DNA of 64,000 nt, taken from contig NZ_KQ033920.1 of the NCBI RefSeq assembly GCF_000969825.1, forward strand, positions 62,001-126,000. Direction: 5' to 3'. Below, in pieces: positions 16,213-24,682 of this stretch; the stretch's first letter is position 1; each line of letters opens with the position of its first letter. Below the pieces are notes generated by a model. It worked only from the letters and a program-made list of their open reading frames with translations. It was not told the origin of the DNA and made no database searches. The DNA is from Parabacteroides gordonii MS-1 = DSM 23371. GTDB lineage: Bacteria; Bacteroidota; Bacteroidia; Bacteroidales; Tannerellaceae. The position numbers were made by a program, and so were the translations under genes.

Positions 16213-16977
16213 TTATAGTTCTACTTCCAGTACCGCCGGGCAATGATCCGAATGTACGGCGTCATTCAGGATGTAGGCTTCTTTCAATAAGGGTTTGACC
16301 GGTTCGCTTACCATACAGTAATCGATGCGCCAGCCCTTATTGTTCTTGCGTGCACTGAAACGGTAGCTCCACCAGGTATATTGCTGCTTCTCCGGGTTCA
16401 GGTAACGGAAGGTATCGATAAAGCCGGCATCGAGGAAGCGGGTCATCCATTCGCGCTCTTCGGGAAGGAAACCGCTGTTCGTGGCGTTGCGTACCGGGTC
16501 GTGGATGTCGATCGGTTCGTGGCAGATGTTATAATCGCCGCAGAGGATCAGCTTCTTTCTTGTTTTTTGCAGTTCCACTACATAGTTCTGAAAGTCTTCC
16601 AGCCATTCCATCTTGAAGGCCTGCCGCTCGTCACCGCTAGTTCCTGAAGGGTGGTAAACGCTTACAACGGAAGTGTCGTCATAATCCGCACGGATGAAAC
16701 GTCCTTCGTTATCATACTTTTCTATCCCCATGCCGATCTCCACATGGTCGGGTTCCCGGCGGGTGAGGATGGCAACACCGCTATATCCTTTCTTCTGCGC
16801 ACTGAAGAGGTAGGGTTTGTAGCCCAATCCTTCAAACGCTTCAGAAGGAAATTGTTCTGGCTGGAGCTTGGTTTCCTGTATGCAAAGTACATCCGGTTGT
16901 TCCTGTGCCAACCATTCCGGCAGGCCTTTGGTTACGGCGGCACGCAGGCCGTTGACGTTGTATGTGATGATCTTCAT
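16213..16977 (-). CDS. xth: Exodeoxyribonuclease III / AP endonuclease
   Basis: A 254-residue member of the exonuclease III family, which cuts DNA at abasic sites and trims 3' ends in base-excision repair. Key residues are visible: Asn8 region in TYNVNGLRAA, metal-binding Glu in CIQETKLQ, Asp-Asn in CGDYNICHEPID, and the C-terminal SDHCPAVLEV with catalytic Asp-His. Full length and no signal peptide. The gene stands alone and has a CAAAGGTA (minus TACCTTTG) promoter element upstream. Confidence 0.95.
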   Translation of the reverse strand: MKIITYNVNGLRAAVTKGLPEWLAQEQPDVLCIQETKLQPEQFPSEAFEGLGYKPYLFSAQKKGYSGVAILTRREPDHVEIGMGIEKYDNEGRFIRADYDDTSVVSVYHPSGTSGDERQAFKMEWLEDFQNYVVELQKTRKKLILCGDYNICHEPIDIHDPVRNATNSGFLPEEREWMTRFLDAGFIDTFRYLNPEKQQYTWWSYRFSARKNNKGWRIDYCMVSEPVKPLLKEAYILNDAVHSDHCPAVLEVEL

Positions 16978-17008
16978 AAATCTGACTTTTATTTTGTTTA
17001 TATGAACC

Positions 17009-17016
17009 CAAAGGTA
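17009..17016 (-). promoter_or_regulatory. Putative -7 element for xth
   Basis: TACCTTTG on the minus strand, about 30 bases upstream of the ATG. Confidence 0.5.
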
Positions 17017-17058
17017 GTATTTAACATTCTGATGTGCTAATTTTTGCCAAATGAATAA

Positions 17059-17066
17059 TACTTTTG
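17059..17066 (+). promoter_or_regulatory. Putative -7 element for the PLP sulfur enzyme operon
   Basis: TACTTTTG, 37 bases upstream of the ATG at 17104. No -33 element at normal spacing. Confidence 0.5.
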
Positions 17067-17103
17067 TAACGGCAAAAAGAAAACAACGCTAGATTAGTAC
17101 AGA

Positions 17104-18345
17104 ATGGAAGATATTAGTTTTGAGGCCCGCGTGCTTCATACCCCTTACGAAAAGCCGGATGCATATAACGCATTATCCATGCCGGTATATAACACGGCTG
17201 CATACGAATTCGATACCGCCGAAGCGATGGAAGCCGCCTTTTGCGGAAACACATCCGACCATGCTTATTCAAGGATCACGAATCCTACCGTACAATATTT
17301 TGAAGACCGTGTACGCGCCATTACCGGAGCCATGAGCGTCACTGCCCTGAACTCGGGAATGGCCGCTATCTGCAATACGCTGATGACGATCGGACGTGCC
17401 AATGCAAATATCGTTACGTCGCCGCACCTGTTCGGGAATACGTTTTCGCTGATGAAGAATACACTGGCCGCTTTCGGTATGGAAGCCCGCTTCTGTGACC
17501 TGACAAACTCGGATGAAGTACGTGCCAACATCGACTGCAATACCTGTGCCCTCTTTCTGGAAGTGATCACGAACCCGCAACTGGAAGTAGCCGATCTGAA
17601 GCTGCTTTCTTCTATCGGAAAAGAAGCGGGCATTCCGTTGATCGCCGACACGACGATCGTACCTTTCTCCGTCTTTCATGGAAAGGAATACGGTATAGAT
17701 ATAGAGATCATATCCAGCACAAAATATATATCCGGCGGTGCGACTAGCATAGGGGGACTGATCCTGGATAACGGTACTTTCGACTGGAGCCATTTCATCA
17801 CCCTGAAACATTGGTACGAACAGTTCGGCGAACGCGCCTTCACTGCCCGTCTGCGTAAAGAGATCCATCGTAACCTGGGTGCCTATATGACTCCCCAGGT
17901 CGCTTATATGCAGACCCTGGGACTGGAAACGATGCAGGTACGCTTCGACCGCCAGGGAATGAACTGCCTGGAACTGGCCGGACGTTTGCAGGCACTGGAC
18001 GGCATTGTCTCCGTCAACTATACCGGGCTGAAAGATAATCCTTATTATAAACTGAGCACGGCACAGTTCGGTAAATACCCCGGTGCCATGCTGACGTTCG
18101 ACCTGGTTTCGCGCGAAGCCTGTTTTGCCTTTATGAACCGTCTGAAGCTGATCCGCCGTGCGACCAACCTCTTCGATAATAAGACACTCGCCATCCATCC
18201 GGCCAGTACCATCTATGGCAGTTTCACGGAAGAACTGCGGCAGAGTATGGATATCAGCCAGCAAACCATCCGCCTGTCGGTCGGCCTGGAGTCGGTGGAC
18301 GATCTGTATAACGATATCAGGCAAGCTTTAACCGCTGACGTATGA
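17104..18345 (+). CDS. PLP-dependent Cys/Met metabolism enzyme (O-acetylhomoserine sulfhydrylase-like)
   Basis: A 413-residue fold-type I PLP enzyme. YSRITNPT (residues 55-62), the cofactor-stacking region around ALNSGMAA, Asp182 in ADTT and the PLP-binding Lys207 in SSTKYISGGATSIGG are all present. The last motif, with GGATSIGG after the lysine, favours the O-acetylhomoserine aminocarboxypropyltransferase branch over cystathionine gamma-synthase. It would make homocysteine or a related thiol compound in methionine biosynthesis; gamma-lyase activity cannot be excluded. The stop overlaps the start of a LuxR-type regulator (ATGA), an unusual partner that suggests co-regulation. Confidence 0.85.
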   Translation: MEDISFEARVLHTPYEKPDAYNALSMPVYNTAAYEFDTAEAMEAAFCGNTSDHAYSRITNPTVQYFEDRVRAITGAMSVTALNSGMAAICNTLMTIGRANANIVTSPHLFGNTFSLMKNTLAAFGMEARFCDLTNSDEVRANIDCNTCALFLEVITNPQLEVADLKLLSSIGKEAGIPLIADTTIVPFSVFHGKEYGIDIEIISSTKYISGGATSIGGLILDNGTFDWSHFITLKHWYEQFGERAFTARLRKEIHRNLGAYMTPQVAYMQTLGLETMQVRFDRQGMNCLELAGRLQALDGIVSVNYTGLKDNPYYKLSTAQFGKYPGAMLTFDLVSREACFAFMNRLKLIRRATNLFDNKTLAIHPASTIYGSFTEELRQSMDISQQTIRLSVGLESVDDLYNDIRQALTADV

Positions 18346-18989
18346 GAACCCTTGTCATAGCCGATAATCAGGATATCACTAAAGCCGGCATCTTATATCT
18401 CACAGATAAGATGCGGGAGGTCGGTCTGGTGACTGAAGCGGCCGACAAGAAAGAATTGCTCCGGTTGCTGGTGCGTTATCCCGATGCGGTCGTCCTGCTG
18501 GATTATACCCTTTTCGACCTGAATAGTGCCGATGAGTTGATCATCCTGCAAGAACGGTTCAAGCGGATTTCCTGGATACTTTTCAGTGAAGAATTGAGTG
18601 AAGATTTCATCCGCCGGATAATTTTCAGCAGCGAAACATTCAGTATTGTACTAAAAGATTCTTTTTTAGAAGAAATTCGTACAGCAATATTTTCCGCTTT
18701 CCGTTCGCAGCGTTTCATCTGTAACCGGATAAATAATTTACTGTCCGACAGGAAAGCCGGACAGCAAAAAGAACATCCCGTGCTGACATCTACGGAGACG
18801 GAGATATTGAAATCCATTGCTTTAGGAAAAACGACAAAGGAGATTGCTGCTGAGCGTTTTTCAAGTATTCACACCATAACCACGCATCGGAAGAACATCT
18901 TCCGCAAGATCGAAGTGAACAATTTACATGAAGCAACCCGCTATGCACTTCGTGCAGGAATTATAGATTCTGCTGAATATTATATTTAA
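18342..18989 (+). CDS. LuxR/NarL-type response regulator
   Basis: A 215-residue regulator. The N-terminal receiver domain has the acidic pair around Asp8 and Asp11, a candidate phospho-acceptor Asp54 in VVLLDYT, and the conserved Lys in VLKDS. The C-terminal helix-turn-helix (about 148-205: LTSTETEILKSIALGKTTKEIA) is of the LuxR/GerE type. It is translationally coupled to the PLP sulfur enzyme and no sensor kinase is adjacent, so its signal and targets are unknown. The receiver is divergent and may not be phosphorylated. Confidence 0.88.
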   Translation: MRTLVIADNQDITKAGILYLTDKMREVGLVTEAADKKELLRLLVRYPDAVVLLDYTLFDLNSADELIILQERFKRISWILFSEELSEDFIRRIIFSSETFSIVLKDSFLEEIRTAIFSAFRSQRFICNRINNLLSDRKAGQQKEHPVLTSTETEILKSIALGKTTKEIAAERFSSIHTITTHRKNIFRKIEVNNLHEATRYALRAGIIDSAEYYI

Positions 18990-19004
18990 AATAAATTATT
19001 TCAT

Positions 19005-19012
19005 TATCTTTA
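19005..19012 (+). promoter_or_regulatory. Putative -7 element for the HU gene
   Basis: TATCTTTA, a near match to TAnnTTTG, about 105 bases upstream of the HU ATG. Confidence 0.4.
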
Positions 19013-19116
19013 CGGCTGATTTAGTCGCTATCGCTTGGTTTTTAGGTTCTGATGAACATTTTCCGGGAGGTGGTTGTTTAATGACTATAATTCTTATTTT
19101 ATTAATAAAAAACTCA

Positions 19117-19398
19117 ATGAACAGAGCAGAACTCGTTGCAGCCTTAGCCGAAAGAAGCGGGCTACAAAAACAGAAAGCAAGCAAGGTGCTAGAAGCCTAC
19201 ATGGAGATCGTAACTGAAGTTTTGTCAGCGAATGACGAAGTAACCCTTATTGGTTTTGGTACTTTATCACCCAGACCGCAGAACAGCCGTATGGCCCGTA
19301 ACCCCAAAACAGGTGAACCTGTTATGATCGAGGCCAGAAGAACTGTTAAGTTCAAACCCGGTAAGTTCTTATTGGAAGCGATGAACGACAAGAAATGA
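19117..19398 (+). CDS. hup: HU family DNA-binding protein
   Basis: A 93-residue nucleoid protein of the HU/IHF family. It begins MNRAELVAALAERSGL, has the GFGTLSPRPQNSRMARNPKTG beta-arm region, and ends with the C-terminal helix after VKFKPGK. The proline and arginines of the DNA-inserting arm are present. The frame is open to an ATG at 19081, but the 12 extra residues are hydrophobic and unlike HU, so I chose 19117. A strong terminator follows directly. Confidence 0.93.
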   Translation: MNRAELVAALAERSGLQKQKASKVLEAYMEIVTEVLSANDEVTLIGFGTLSPRPQNSRMARNPKTGEPVMIEARRTVKFKPGKFLLEAMNDKK

Positions 19399-19408
19399 AA
19401 GAAATGAA

Positions 19409-19448
19409 AAAGCGTCCTTCTCTGTGACAGGGAGGGATGCTTTTTTTA
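19409..19448 (+). terminator. Terminator after the HU gene
   Basis: A stem of AAGCGTCC...CTCTG with CAGGGAGGGATGCTT (one or two imperfections) followed by seven T. Confidence 0.85.
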
Positions 19449-19484
19449 TAGCCTGACCTTGCGTCAGAAGATTACTTATCTGAT

Positions 19485-21089
19485 TTACACCATATCTTCC
19501 CCTGTCTTTACAATCTCTACCTTCAGCGTTTTATGGAAAGGAGTGAAGCGCGAAATCACCATCACGACAATAGCAAAGATCAGTACGTAGCCGATGATTG
19601 TCTTTAGGGCAAGCAACAGGCTTTGCGTTTGGAGTGTCGTATAAAGACTGTTGCATGCCAGTGCTGTCGCATCGGTCATACTGTGTCCCTGCGCCAGCAT
19701 GCCTGTCCTGGATTGCTCATACAACTGTGCTGCCACCGGATTATCCATACGCATATTCTCCGATAAGATCGTCATGCCCTGCAACTGAACGCGGTAAAGC
19801 ATATTGTTGAAGAAAGACGATGCCAGTGCCGGAGCAATCACCGAGCGGCAGGTGATCAGGAAGAAAGCGTTATATATCATCAGCTTCGGGTTCATATCTT
19901 CTACGACAAATACACCGAAAGCAATAAACAGGATCATCATACCCATTCCCCGGAGAAACATCGGAAGGTACAACATCTCATATCTCCCGTCGGGAGTGAT
20001 CCCGAAATAAAGGATGGTGAGGTAAATCACATAACACAACATTCCCCCCGAAATAAGTACCCTGAAACGCCATCGTTGCCACCGGAACCACCAGAAACAA
20101 ATCACCGCCCCGCATATAAAGCCCGGCAGCATCCACAGGTTGAGGAAGTTGGCATGTACGCTGTCTACCCGGATAATACTATTCATATAACTGGTAACCA
20201 GCGAACTGGTTGCAGAAAAGAACATGACCAGCATCATGTAAAAGTAACCGATCAACGCTTTGCTGCTGTTCAGCACTTCCAGCCGGAGATAAGGATTCCG
20301 CGTCGTCTTTTGCCGGAACAGGAACAGCCAGACCAGGACGGGCAACGACAATACATAAACCGTTATCTTTGTCGACGAAAACCAGTCGAGCGTCTTGCCA
20401 TAGGTGGCCGACCAGATAGTAAAAAGCAGGATAGATGCCATGAGCAGGATACTTTTCCAGTCGATCTCCTTAAACGGGAAATAAACCGGACGCCTGGCGT
20501 ACCGGAAAAACATCAGGATAAAAGATATGGCCACCAACAGCAGCAAGATAACAAAATAATACATATACTGCCATTGATAATAATAAGCCAGCTGCGCCGT
20601 CACCGCCATTGAAACCTGCCCGGCGGAGAACACGATCGGGTAGAAGTAAGCGTAAAACTCGCTGCGGACATTCTTCGGACTGAACAGCGGACGGATCATC
20701 AAAATAATCTCCAACATCGCAAATGCTTTCAGGAAACCGATAAAGAAACTGCATACAATAATTATATCCATCTGGTTGACTTGCGCGCAGATAAAGCTGA
20801 GTATCACCTGCAACAAAAGGTCGATCAGCAGGATCGTCTTGGTCGTCACTACCGGGCGCACCTTCGGGATCAGCGGATAAGCCACCGCCATACCCGCTGA
20901 AGTGGCATAATAAGCCATGCTGATATCCTCGCTCAACACCCCCAACGTGCCGGAAACCTCAGTGATATTTCCGGTATAGGCACCGTTTATCAGGATGATC
21001 GGGAGCATCACGACAAAAGCCGTAACGATACCCAGCCAGCGGGGAACCCAGGGACGTATCGGTACACTTAAAAGTGCTTGGTTAGCCAT
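19485..21089 (-). CDS. MFS drug efflux permease (EmrB/DHA2-like)
   Basis: A 534-residue inner-membrane transporter with about 14 hydrophobic helices, the number typical of the DHA2 family. It is the third transport gene of an operon transcribed leftward: MarR regulator, TolC channel, HlyD adaptor, then this permease. With the adaptor and channel it would form an envelope-spanning pump that expels toxic compounds by proton antiport. It lacks a strong match to the standard MFS motif A, so substrate and even drug specificity are uncertain. Confidence 0.85.
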   Translation of the reverse strand: MANQALLSVPIRPWVPRWLGIVTAFVVMLPIILINGAYTGNITEVSGTLGVLSEDISMAYYATSAGMAVAYPLIPKVRPVVTTKTILLIDLLLQVILSFICAQVNQMDIIIVCSFFIGFLKAFAMLEIILMIRPLFSPKNVRSEFYAYFYPIVFSAGQVSMAVTAQLAYYYQWQYMYYFVILLLLVAISFILMFFRYARRPVYFPFKEIDWKSILLMASILLFTIWSATYGKTLDWFSSTKITVYVLSLPVLVWLFLFRQKTTRNPYLRLEVLNSSKALIGYFYMMLVMFFSATSSLVTSYMNSIIRVDSVHANFLNLWMLPGFICGAVICFWWFRWQRWRFRVLISGGMLCYVIYLTILYFGITPDGRYEMLYLPMFLRGMGMMILFIAFGVFVVEDMNPKLMIYNAFFLITCRSVIAPALASSFFNNMLYRVQLQGMTILSENMRMDNPVAAQLYEQSRTGMLAQGHSMTDATALACNSLYTTLQTQSLLLALKTIIGYVLIFAIVVMVISRFTPFHKTLKVEIVKTGEDMV

Positions 21090-21104
21090 TTATCCTACTC
21101 GTTT

Positions 21105-22175
21105 TTAGTCTTTTTTCAATGCTTCCGTCTCCACCATCATCCCGGCGCGGAGCCTGTTCATGTCGTCGGGTGACGCATCTGTGAGGTCGATCCTGACGGG
21201 GATGCGCTGCTGCACCTTGATGAAGTTGCCGGCGGAGTTGTCGGTCGGCACCAGGGAATATTTAGAGCCGGTCGCTTCGGAGATGGCCGTCACTTTACCG
21301 TGGAAGACACGGTTGTCGATGGCATCCACCTTGATACGCACCTCCTGGCCGATATAAATGTTACTGATCTGCGTCTCCTTGTAGTTGGCCGTTATCCATT
21401 TGTCGTCGCCGCGTACCAGGTTACTCAACGTCTGGCCGGCCTGCACCAGTTGCCCGGTTTCCAGCGTGCGGCGACCCATATATCCGTCGAACGGGGCGGT
21501 GACGACCGTATAGGAGAGGTTGAGCTGCGCCATTTCGAGGTCGGCTTCTTTGCGCAGGATCATGGCTTCCACACTGCCGCTTTTCTTGCTCGTCTCCGAA
21601 TATTGCGACTGCGCGGCACTTTTCTGGCGCAGCAAAGCATCGTAGCGGGCTTGCATGGCTTCGTAATTGGCCTTTACCTGTTCGTATTGCTGTTGCGATA
21701 CCGACTCCTCGGCCAGCAGGTTGGCATAACGGCGGTAATCCTGTTCCAGTTGCCACAGGCGGGCTTTCGTTTCGGCGATATTGGCCTCCTGCACGCTGAC
21801 GTTGACTTCAGAAGTCTGTATGCCGGAGCTCAGGATGTCTTTCGAGGCGCGGGCATCGAGCAGGGCGGCTTCCGCATCTTTCAGCTTGATACGGTATTCG
21901 CGGTCGTCGAGTATAAGCAAGGTATCGCCCGCTTTTACATGCTGGTGCTCGGTGAAACGGACTTCGCTGATATAACCGGATACACGGATGTTGACCGGGG
22001 TGATGTACTGGTCGACAACGGCATCGTTGGTTATCTCGTAGTTCACGTATTTCCAGAAATAATTGACTGTCCAGGATATCCCGCTAAAAGCCAGCAAGAT
22101 GCATACCGTGTTGAGGGTAATGTTGCGTATCTTCAGTCGTCTGAGTTGTTTTCTTTTCTTATGTAGTCCGGACAT
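21105..22175 (-). CDS. HlyD/EmrA-type membrane fusion protein
   Basis: A 356-residue periplasmic adaptor. A single N-terminal membrane helix (about 20-42) is followed by a lipoyl-like half (TPVNIRVSGYISEVRF, HVKAGDTLLILDD), a long coiled-coil hairpin (about 95-215, rich in Ala, Gln and Glu), the second lipoyl half (TVVTAPFDGYMGRRTLETGQLV) and beta-barrel domains. This is the EmrA layout. It joins the MFS permease to the TolC channel; the neighbouring genes lie 15 and 20 bases away. Confidence 0.92.
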   Translation of the reverse strand: MSGLHKKRKQLRRLKIRNITLNTVCILLAFSGISWTVNYFWKYVNYEITNDAVVDQYITPVNIRVSGYISEVRFTEHQHVKAGDTLLILDDREYRIKLKDAEAALLDARASKDILSSGIQTSEVNVSVQEANIAETKARLWQLEQDYRRYANLLAEESVSQQQYEQVKANYEAMQARYDALLRQKSAAQSQYSETSKKSGSVEAMILRKEADLEMAQLNLSYTVVTAPFDGYMGRRTLETGQLVQAGQTLSNLVRGDDKWITANYKETQISNIYIGQEVRIKVDAIDNRVFHGKVTAISEATGSKYSLVPTDNSAGNFIKVQQRIPVRIDLTDASPDDMNRLRAGMMVETEALKKD

Positions 22176-22195
22176 ATCGGTTTGTTTTTATCTGA

Positions 22196-23506
22196 TTATA
22201 AATTCCCGCACGAACGCATCAATTGGTAATAACTGTAAATGACTTCCGTCCGTGCATTCGTCAGTTGCAACTCGGCTTCCAACCGGATGCTGCTGGCATC
22301 CAGCAAGTCGGTCAGGATGGAAAGCTGGTTGAGATAACGGTTCCGCACGATCCGGTAATTTTCTTCGGCTTGCCGGACGGAGAGGAGCAAAGCCTCTACC
22401 CGGTCGAGCGCCTCATGGTGCTTGATCCAGGCACTTTTTACGTTGACACGGATATCCTGCCTGACCTGTTCTTCCCGGTTCTTCCGGATATTTACATATT
22501 GCCGCGCTTCGTGCACCTTATGCTTGTTCTGATAGAGGGAAGACAGGTTGTAAGAGAGACTGAGCGCGATGTTCCAGTTGTTGGAAAACATATCTTCCAT
22601 CGTCGTGCTCAACGGGCGCGCCAGCGTATTGGCGGCACGGAGCGAAAGCGAGGGGAGATAGTCTGCCTTCGACAGGCGGATATCGTTTTCCGCCAGCCGC
22701 GTATTGTAGCGGGCAATCTGCAATTCAGGATAATTATCGTAAGCCTGCCGCACATATTCGTCACTGCTTTCGAGCGATACCGCCGTGTAGAGCAACCCCG
22801 TATCGGGTTGGAGCAGCAAGGTTTCATCCAGTCCGAGGACGACATCCAACTGCTGGGAGACGATGGCGATATTGTCGTTCGCTTCCCGGTAAGCCAATTG
22901 GTCGTTAGTCAGTTGCAACTCACTGCGCAACTCATCGTTGCGGGTGACGATCCCCTCTTTCTTCAAACGGCGGATATCTTCCAGCCGTCGCGCCGACTCC
23001 TCCACGTTACGGGCGAATACCTCTTTTTGCTTGTACAGGCTGAACAAATCCATATATTGGCCGAGCAGCAACAGCTTTATTTCGGCTTTGTCGTTGGTCG
23101 AGTTTAAAGCGGCAATCTGCTTTTCCAGCGACGAGCGTTTGATCGTATAATGTATCTTGCCGCCCCGGTAGATCGGTTGCGTCACCTCTACATTATAATT
23201 ATGCGACCAGTCCGGCATGTCGGGATGCACGGGTTGCGAAAGGCCCTGCCGGAAGACGGTCGGCCGTCCGATATATCCCGTGGTAGCCCCGATACTGATG
23301 TCAGGCAGCCGCGAGGTTTGTGCTGTTTTTTCCTTGTCGGCGGCTATCACCTCCTGCATGCGGGTGGCTTGCAGCCGTAGACTATTCTCCGTACCCAGCC
23401 GGAACAGTTCGTCGAGGGTAAGAGAATAAGCCTGTTGGGAACGAGTCGCAACAGGCTTCAAAATAAACAGTAACAATAATAAACTATATCTTATCGAATA
23501 TCTCAT
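22196..23506 (-). CDS. TolC family outer-membrane efflux channel
   Basis: A 436-residue protein with a signal peptide (about 1-23) and two internally similar halves of long helices and strands, as in TolC. Typical features include LTLDELFRLGTENSLRLQA at the start of the mature protein and the YNLSSLYQNKHKV segment. It is the outer-membrane component of the EmrAB-type pump. Its start overlaps the end of the MarR gene by 23 bases, which implies translational coupling. Confidence 0.92.
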   Translation of the reverse strand: MRYSIRYSLLLLLFILKPVATRSQQAYSLTLDELFRLGTENSLRLQATRMQEVIAADKEKTAQTSRLPDISIGATTGYIGRPTVFRQGLSQPVHPDMPDWSHNYNVEVTQPIYRGGKIHYTIKRSSLEKQIAALNSTNDKAEIKLLLLGQYMDLFSLYKQKEVFARNVEESARRLEDIRRLKKEGIVTRNDELRSELQLTNDQLAYREANDNIAIVSQQLDVVLGLDETLLLQPDTGLLYTAVSLESSDEYVRQAYDNYPELQIARYNTRLAENDIRLSKADYLPSLSLRAANTLARPLSTTMEDMFSNNWNIALSLSYNLSSLYQNKHKVHEARQYVNIRKNREEQVRQDIRVNVKSAWIKHHEALDRVEALLLSVRQAEENYRIVRNRYLNQLSILTDLLDASSIRLEAELQLTNARTEVIYSYYQLMRSCGNL

Positions 23507-23927
23507 TTAGCTTCGTCAATTGCTTTATGCAGGAACCCATCTGCCGGGGATTCATTTGTTCGCCCACCTGATCGTACATACCTTTCAGTATGAACTTTAT
23601 ACGTCTGGCCATTTCTTCCCCTTCGGGAGTGAGGAAAATCAATTTATTCCGCCGGTCGCTGGCATCTTCCTGCCTGACAACCCAGTTTTTCTTTTCCAGG
23701 TTGTTGATCAGGTTGGTAAGGCAGGCCTTGTCTTTCGCTGTTTTCTCGGCCAGGGTTTGCTGGCTGACTCCCTGTTCTTTCCACAGGCAGTGCATAATCT
23801 GCAACATTTCGAAAGTCATGTCGACATTATTTTGTTTGAGCAACCGCTGGATGCTTTGGCGGAAGGTCATCCGTGTTTTTAATACCAGTAGATTGAGTTC
23901 GTGAGCTAATTCCCCATTTGTTGTCAT
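23484..23927 (-). CDS. MarR family transcriptional regulator
   Basis: A 147-residue winged-helix regulator. The recognition region is GVSQQTLAEKTAKDKACLTNLINNLEKK and the wing contains the basic QEDASDRRNKLIFLTPEGE, both standard for MarR. It is the first gene of an efflux operon and probably represses it, releasing DNA on binding a toxic ligand. The start ATG lies 24 bases from a TACCTTTG promoter element. The leftward promoter of the putative invertible segment of locus B also points at it from about 270 bases upstream. Confidence 0.92.
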   Translation of the reverse strand: MTTNGELAHELNLLVLKTRMTFRQSIQRLLKQNNVDMTFEMLQIMHCLWKEQGVSQQTLAEKTAKDKACLTNLINNLEKKNWVVRQEDASDRRNKLIFLTPEGEEMARRIKFILKGMYDQVGEQMNPRQMGSCIKQLTKLNEIFDKI

Positions 23928-23950
23928 GCTGTTTTTTCCCTTTGATGGCG

Positions 23951-23958
23951 CAAAGGTA
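23951..23958 (-). promoter_or_regulatory. Putative -7 element for the marR-efflux operon
   Basis: TACCTTTG on the minus strand, 24 bases upstream of the marR ATG. Confidence 0.55.
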
Positions 23959-24138
23959 TGTATTTCTTTTGATATTAGTTTAATGTTTGACTATTTATTT
24001 TTTCGGAAAGATTAGAGATCAAAGACCCGCTGTTTTATACTCGATCATAAAAGAAAAGACTGTGTAAGTATATAGTCAATAATTATTTTTAGACGGTATT
24101 ATCTATTCTATATACTGAAAATCAATTATATATAAGTG

Positions 24139-24188
24139 AAAAATGAGTGACTAAAAAAAAACGATCGTTTTTTCTAGTCACTCATTTT
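24139..24188. repeat. Near-perfect 50-bp palindrome (left site of locus B)
   Basis: AATGAGTGACT on the left and AGTCACTCATT on the right flank a poly-A/poly-T stretch centred on CGATCG (24162-24167). Only one mismatch and one single-base offset interrupt the symmetry. It shares its core with the palindrome at 24323-24358. Confidence 0.85.
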
Positions 24189-24347
24189 GTATTAGCGCAA
24201 AGTTAAAAACAATTATTTATAAAACAACTAATATTCAATATTTCTTTCTAAAAATCAACTGAATACAAGTTGAAAATTAAAGTCAGCATAAATGTTTATG
24301 TATGTTAATTGTTTGCGAAAAAAATGACTAGAAAAAACGATCGTTTT
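24158..24347. repeat. 23-bp inverted repeat pair bounding a 144-bp putative invertible segment (locus B)
   Basis: Bases 24158-24180 (beginning AAAACGATCG and ending CTAGTCA) are the exact reverse complement of 24325-24347 (beginning TGACTAG and ending CGATCGTTTT). Each arm lies within a palindrome. The core AAACGATCGT differs at one base from the ARACGTTCGT core reported for Mpi-type invertible promoters of Bacteroides fragilis (recalled from the literature). A consensus promoter lies between the arms and points left. Inversion is inferred. Confidence 0.7.
24198..24228 (-). promoter_or_regulatory. Leftward promoter inside the invertible segment of locus B (OFF orientation)
   Basis: On the minus strand, GTTG (24225-24228), exactly 19 bases, then TAACTTTG (24198-24205): a very good Bacteroidetes -33/-7 pair. 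As drawn it reads left through the first palindrome towards marR. Inversion would move the -7 element to about 24300-24307, reading right through the hairpin array into the DUF6261 gene. Confidence 0.7.
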
Positions 24348-24358
24348 AGCTAGTCATT
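24323..24358. repeat. 36-bp palindrome (right site of locus B)
   Basis: AATGACTAG and CTAGTCATT surround an A-run/T-run centred on CGATCG (24338-24343); two base pairs are mismatched. It may act as a recombination site or as a regulator-binding site. Confidence 0.8.
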
Positions 24359-24448
24359 CTATCAAAAACACTAGTATTCTTAAAGATGAAAGAGCGAATA
24401 AAGCCATCCACCTACCCGAATGAAATAACGCATTCATACGCTATTTTA

Positions 24449-24682
24449 CCGAAGGCCTACGACGGCACGATGCAACGTTGCAAAATGCCTTCGTACCCCT
24501 ACAACGACGGGGTGCAACGTTGCAAGACATCGTCGTACCCCTACGACAACCCAATTCACCGTTGCAAAACGTTGTCGAAGGCCTACGACGGTACAATGCA
24601 ACGTTGCAAAACACTGTCGTACCCCTACGGCGACATAATGCAACGTTGCACGGCACCATCGTACCCCTTCGATACTATACAT
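24449..24682. repeat. 42-bp tandem hairpin array (locus B)
   Basis: Five full units start at 24449, 24491, 24533, 24575 and 24617, and a partial sixth starts at 24659. Each carries a TGCAACGTTGCA-like palindrome (degenerate in unit 3) inside an outer stem of TACGAC... with ...GTCGTA. The outer stem varies by unit while pairing is kept: GGCA with TGCC (unit 1), CAAC with GTTG (unit 3), CGGT with ACTG (unit 4, one wobble). Stem lengths are 9 of 10, 6, 7, 9 and 4 pairs for units 1-5. The array would lie in the leader of the DUF6261 mRNA when the promoter faces right. Confidence 0.85.

Noticed and set aside
24449-24682. CRISPR array
   Set aside because: The units abut without unique spacers, repeats are imperfect and no cas gene is present.
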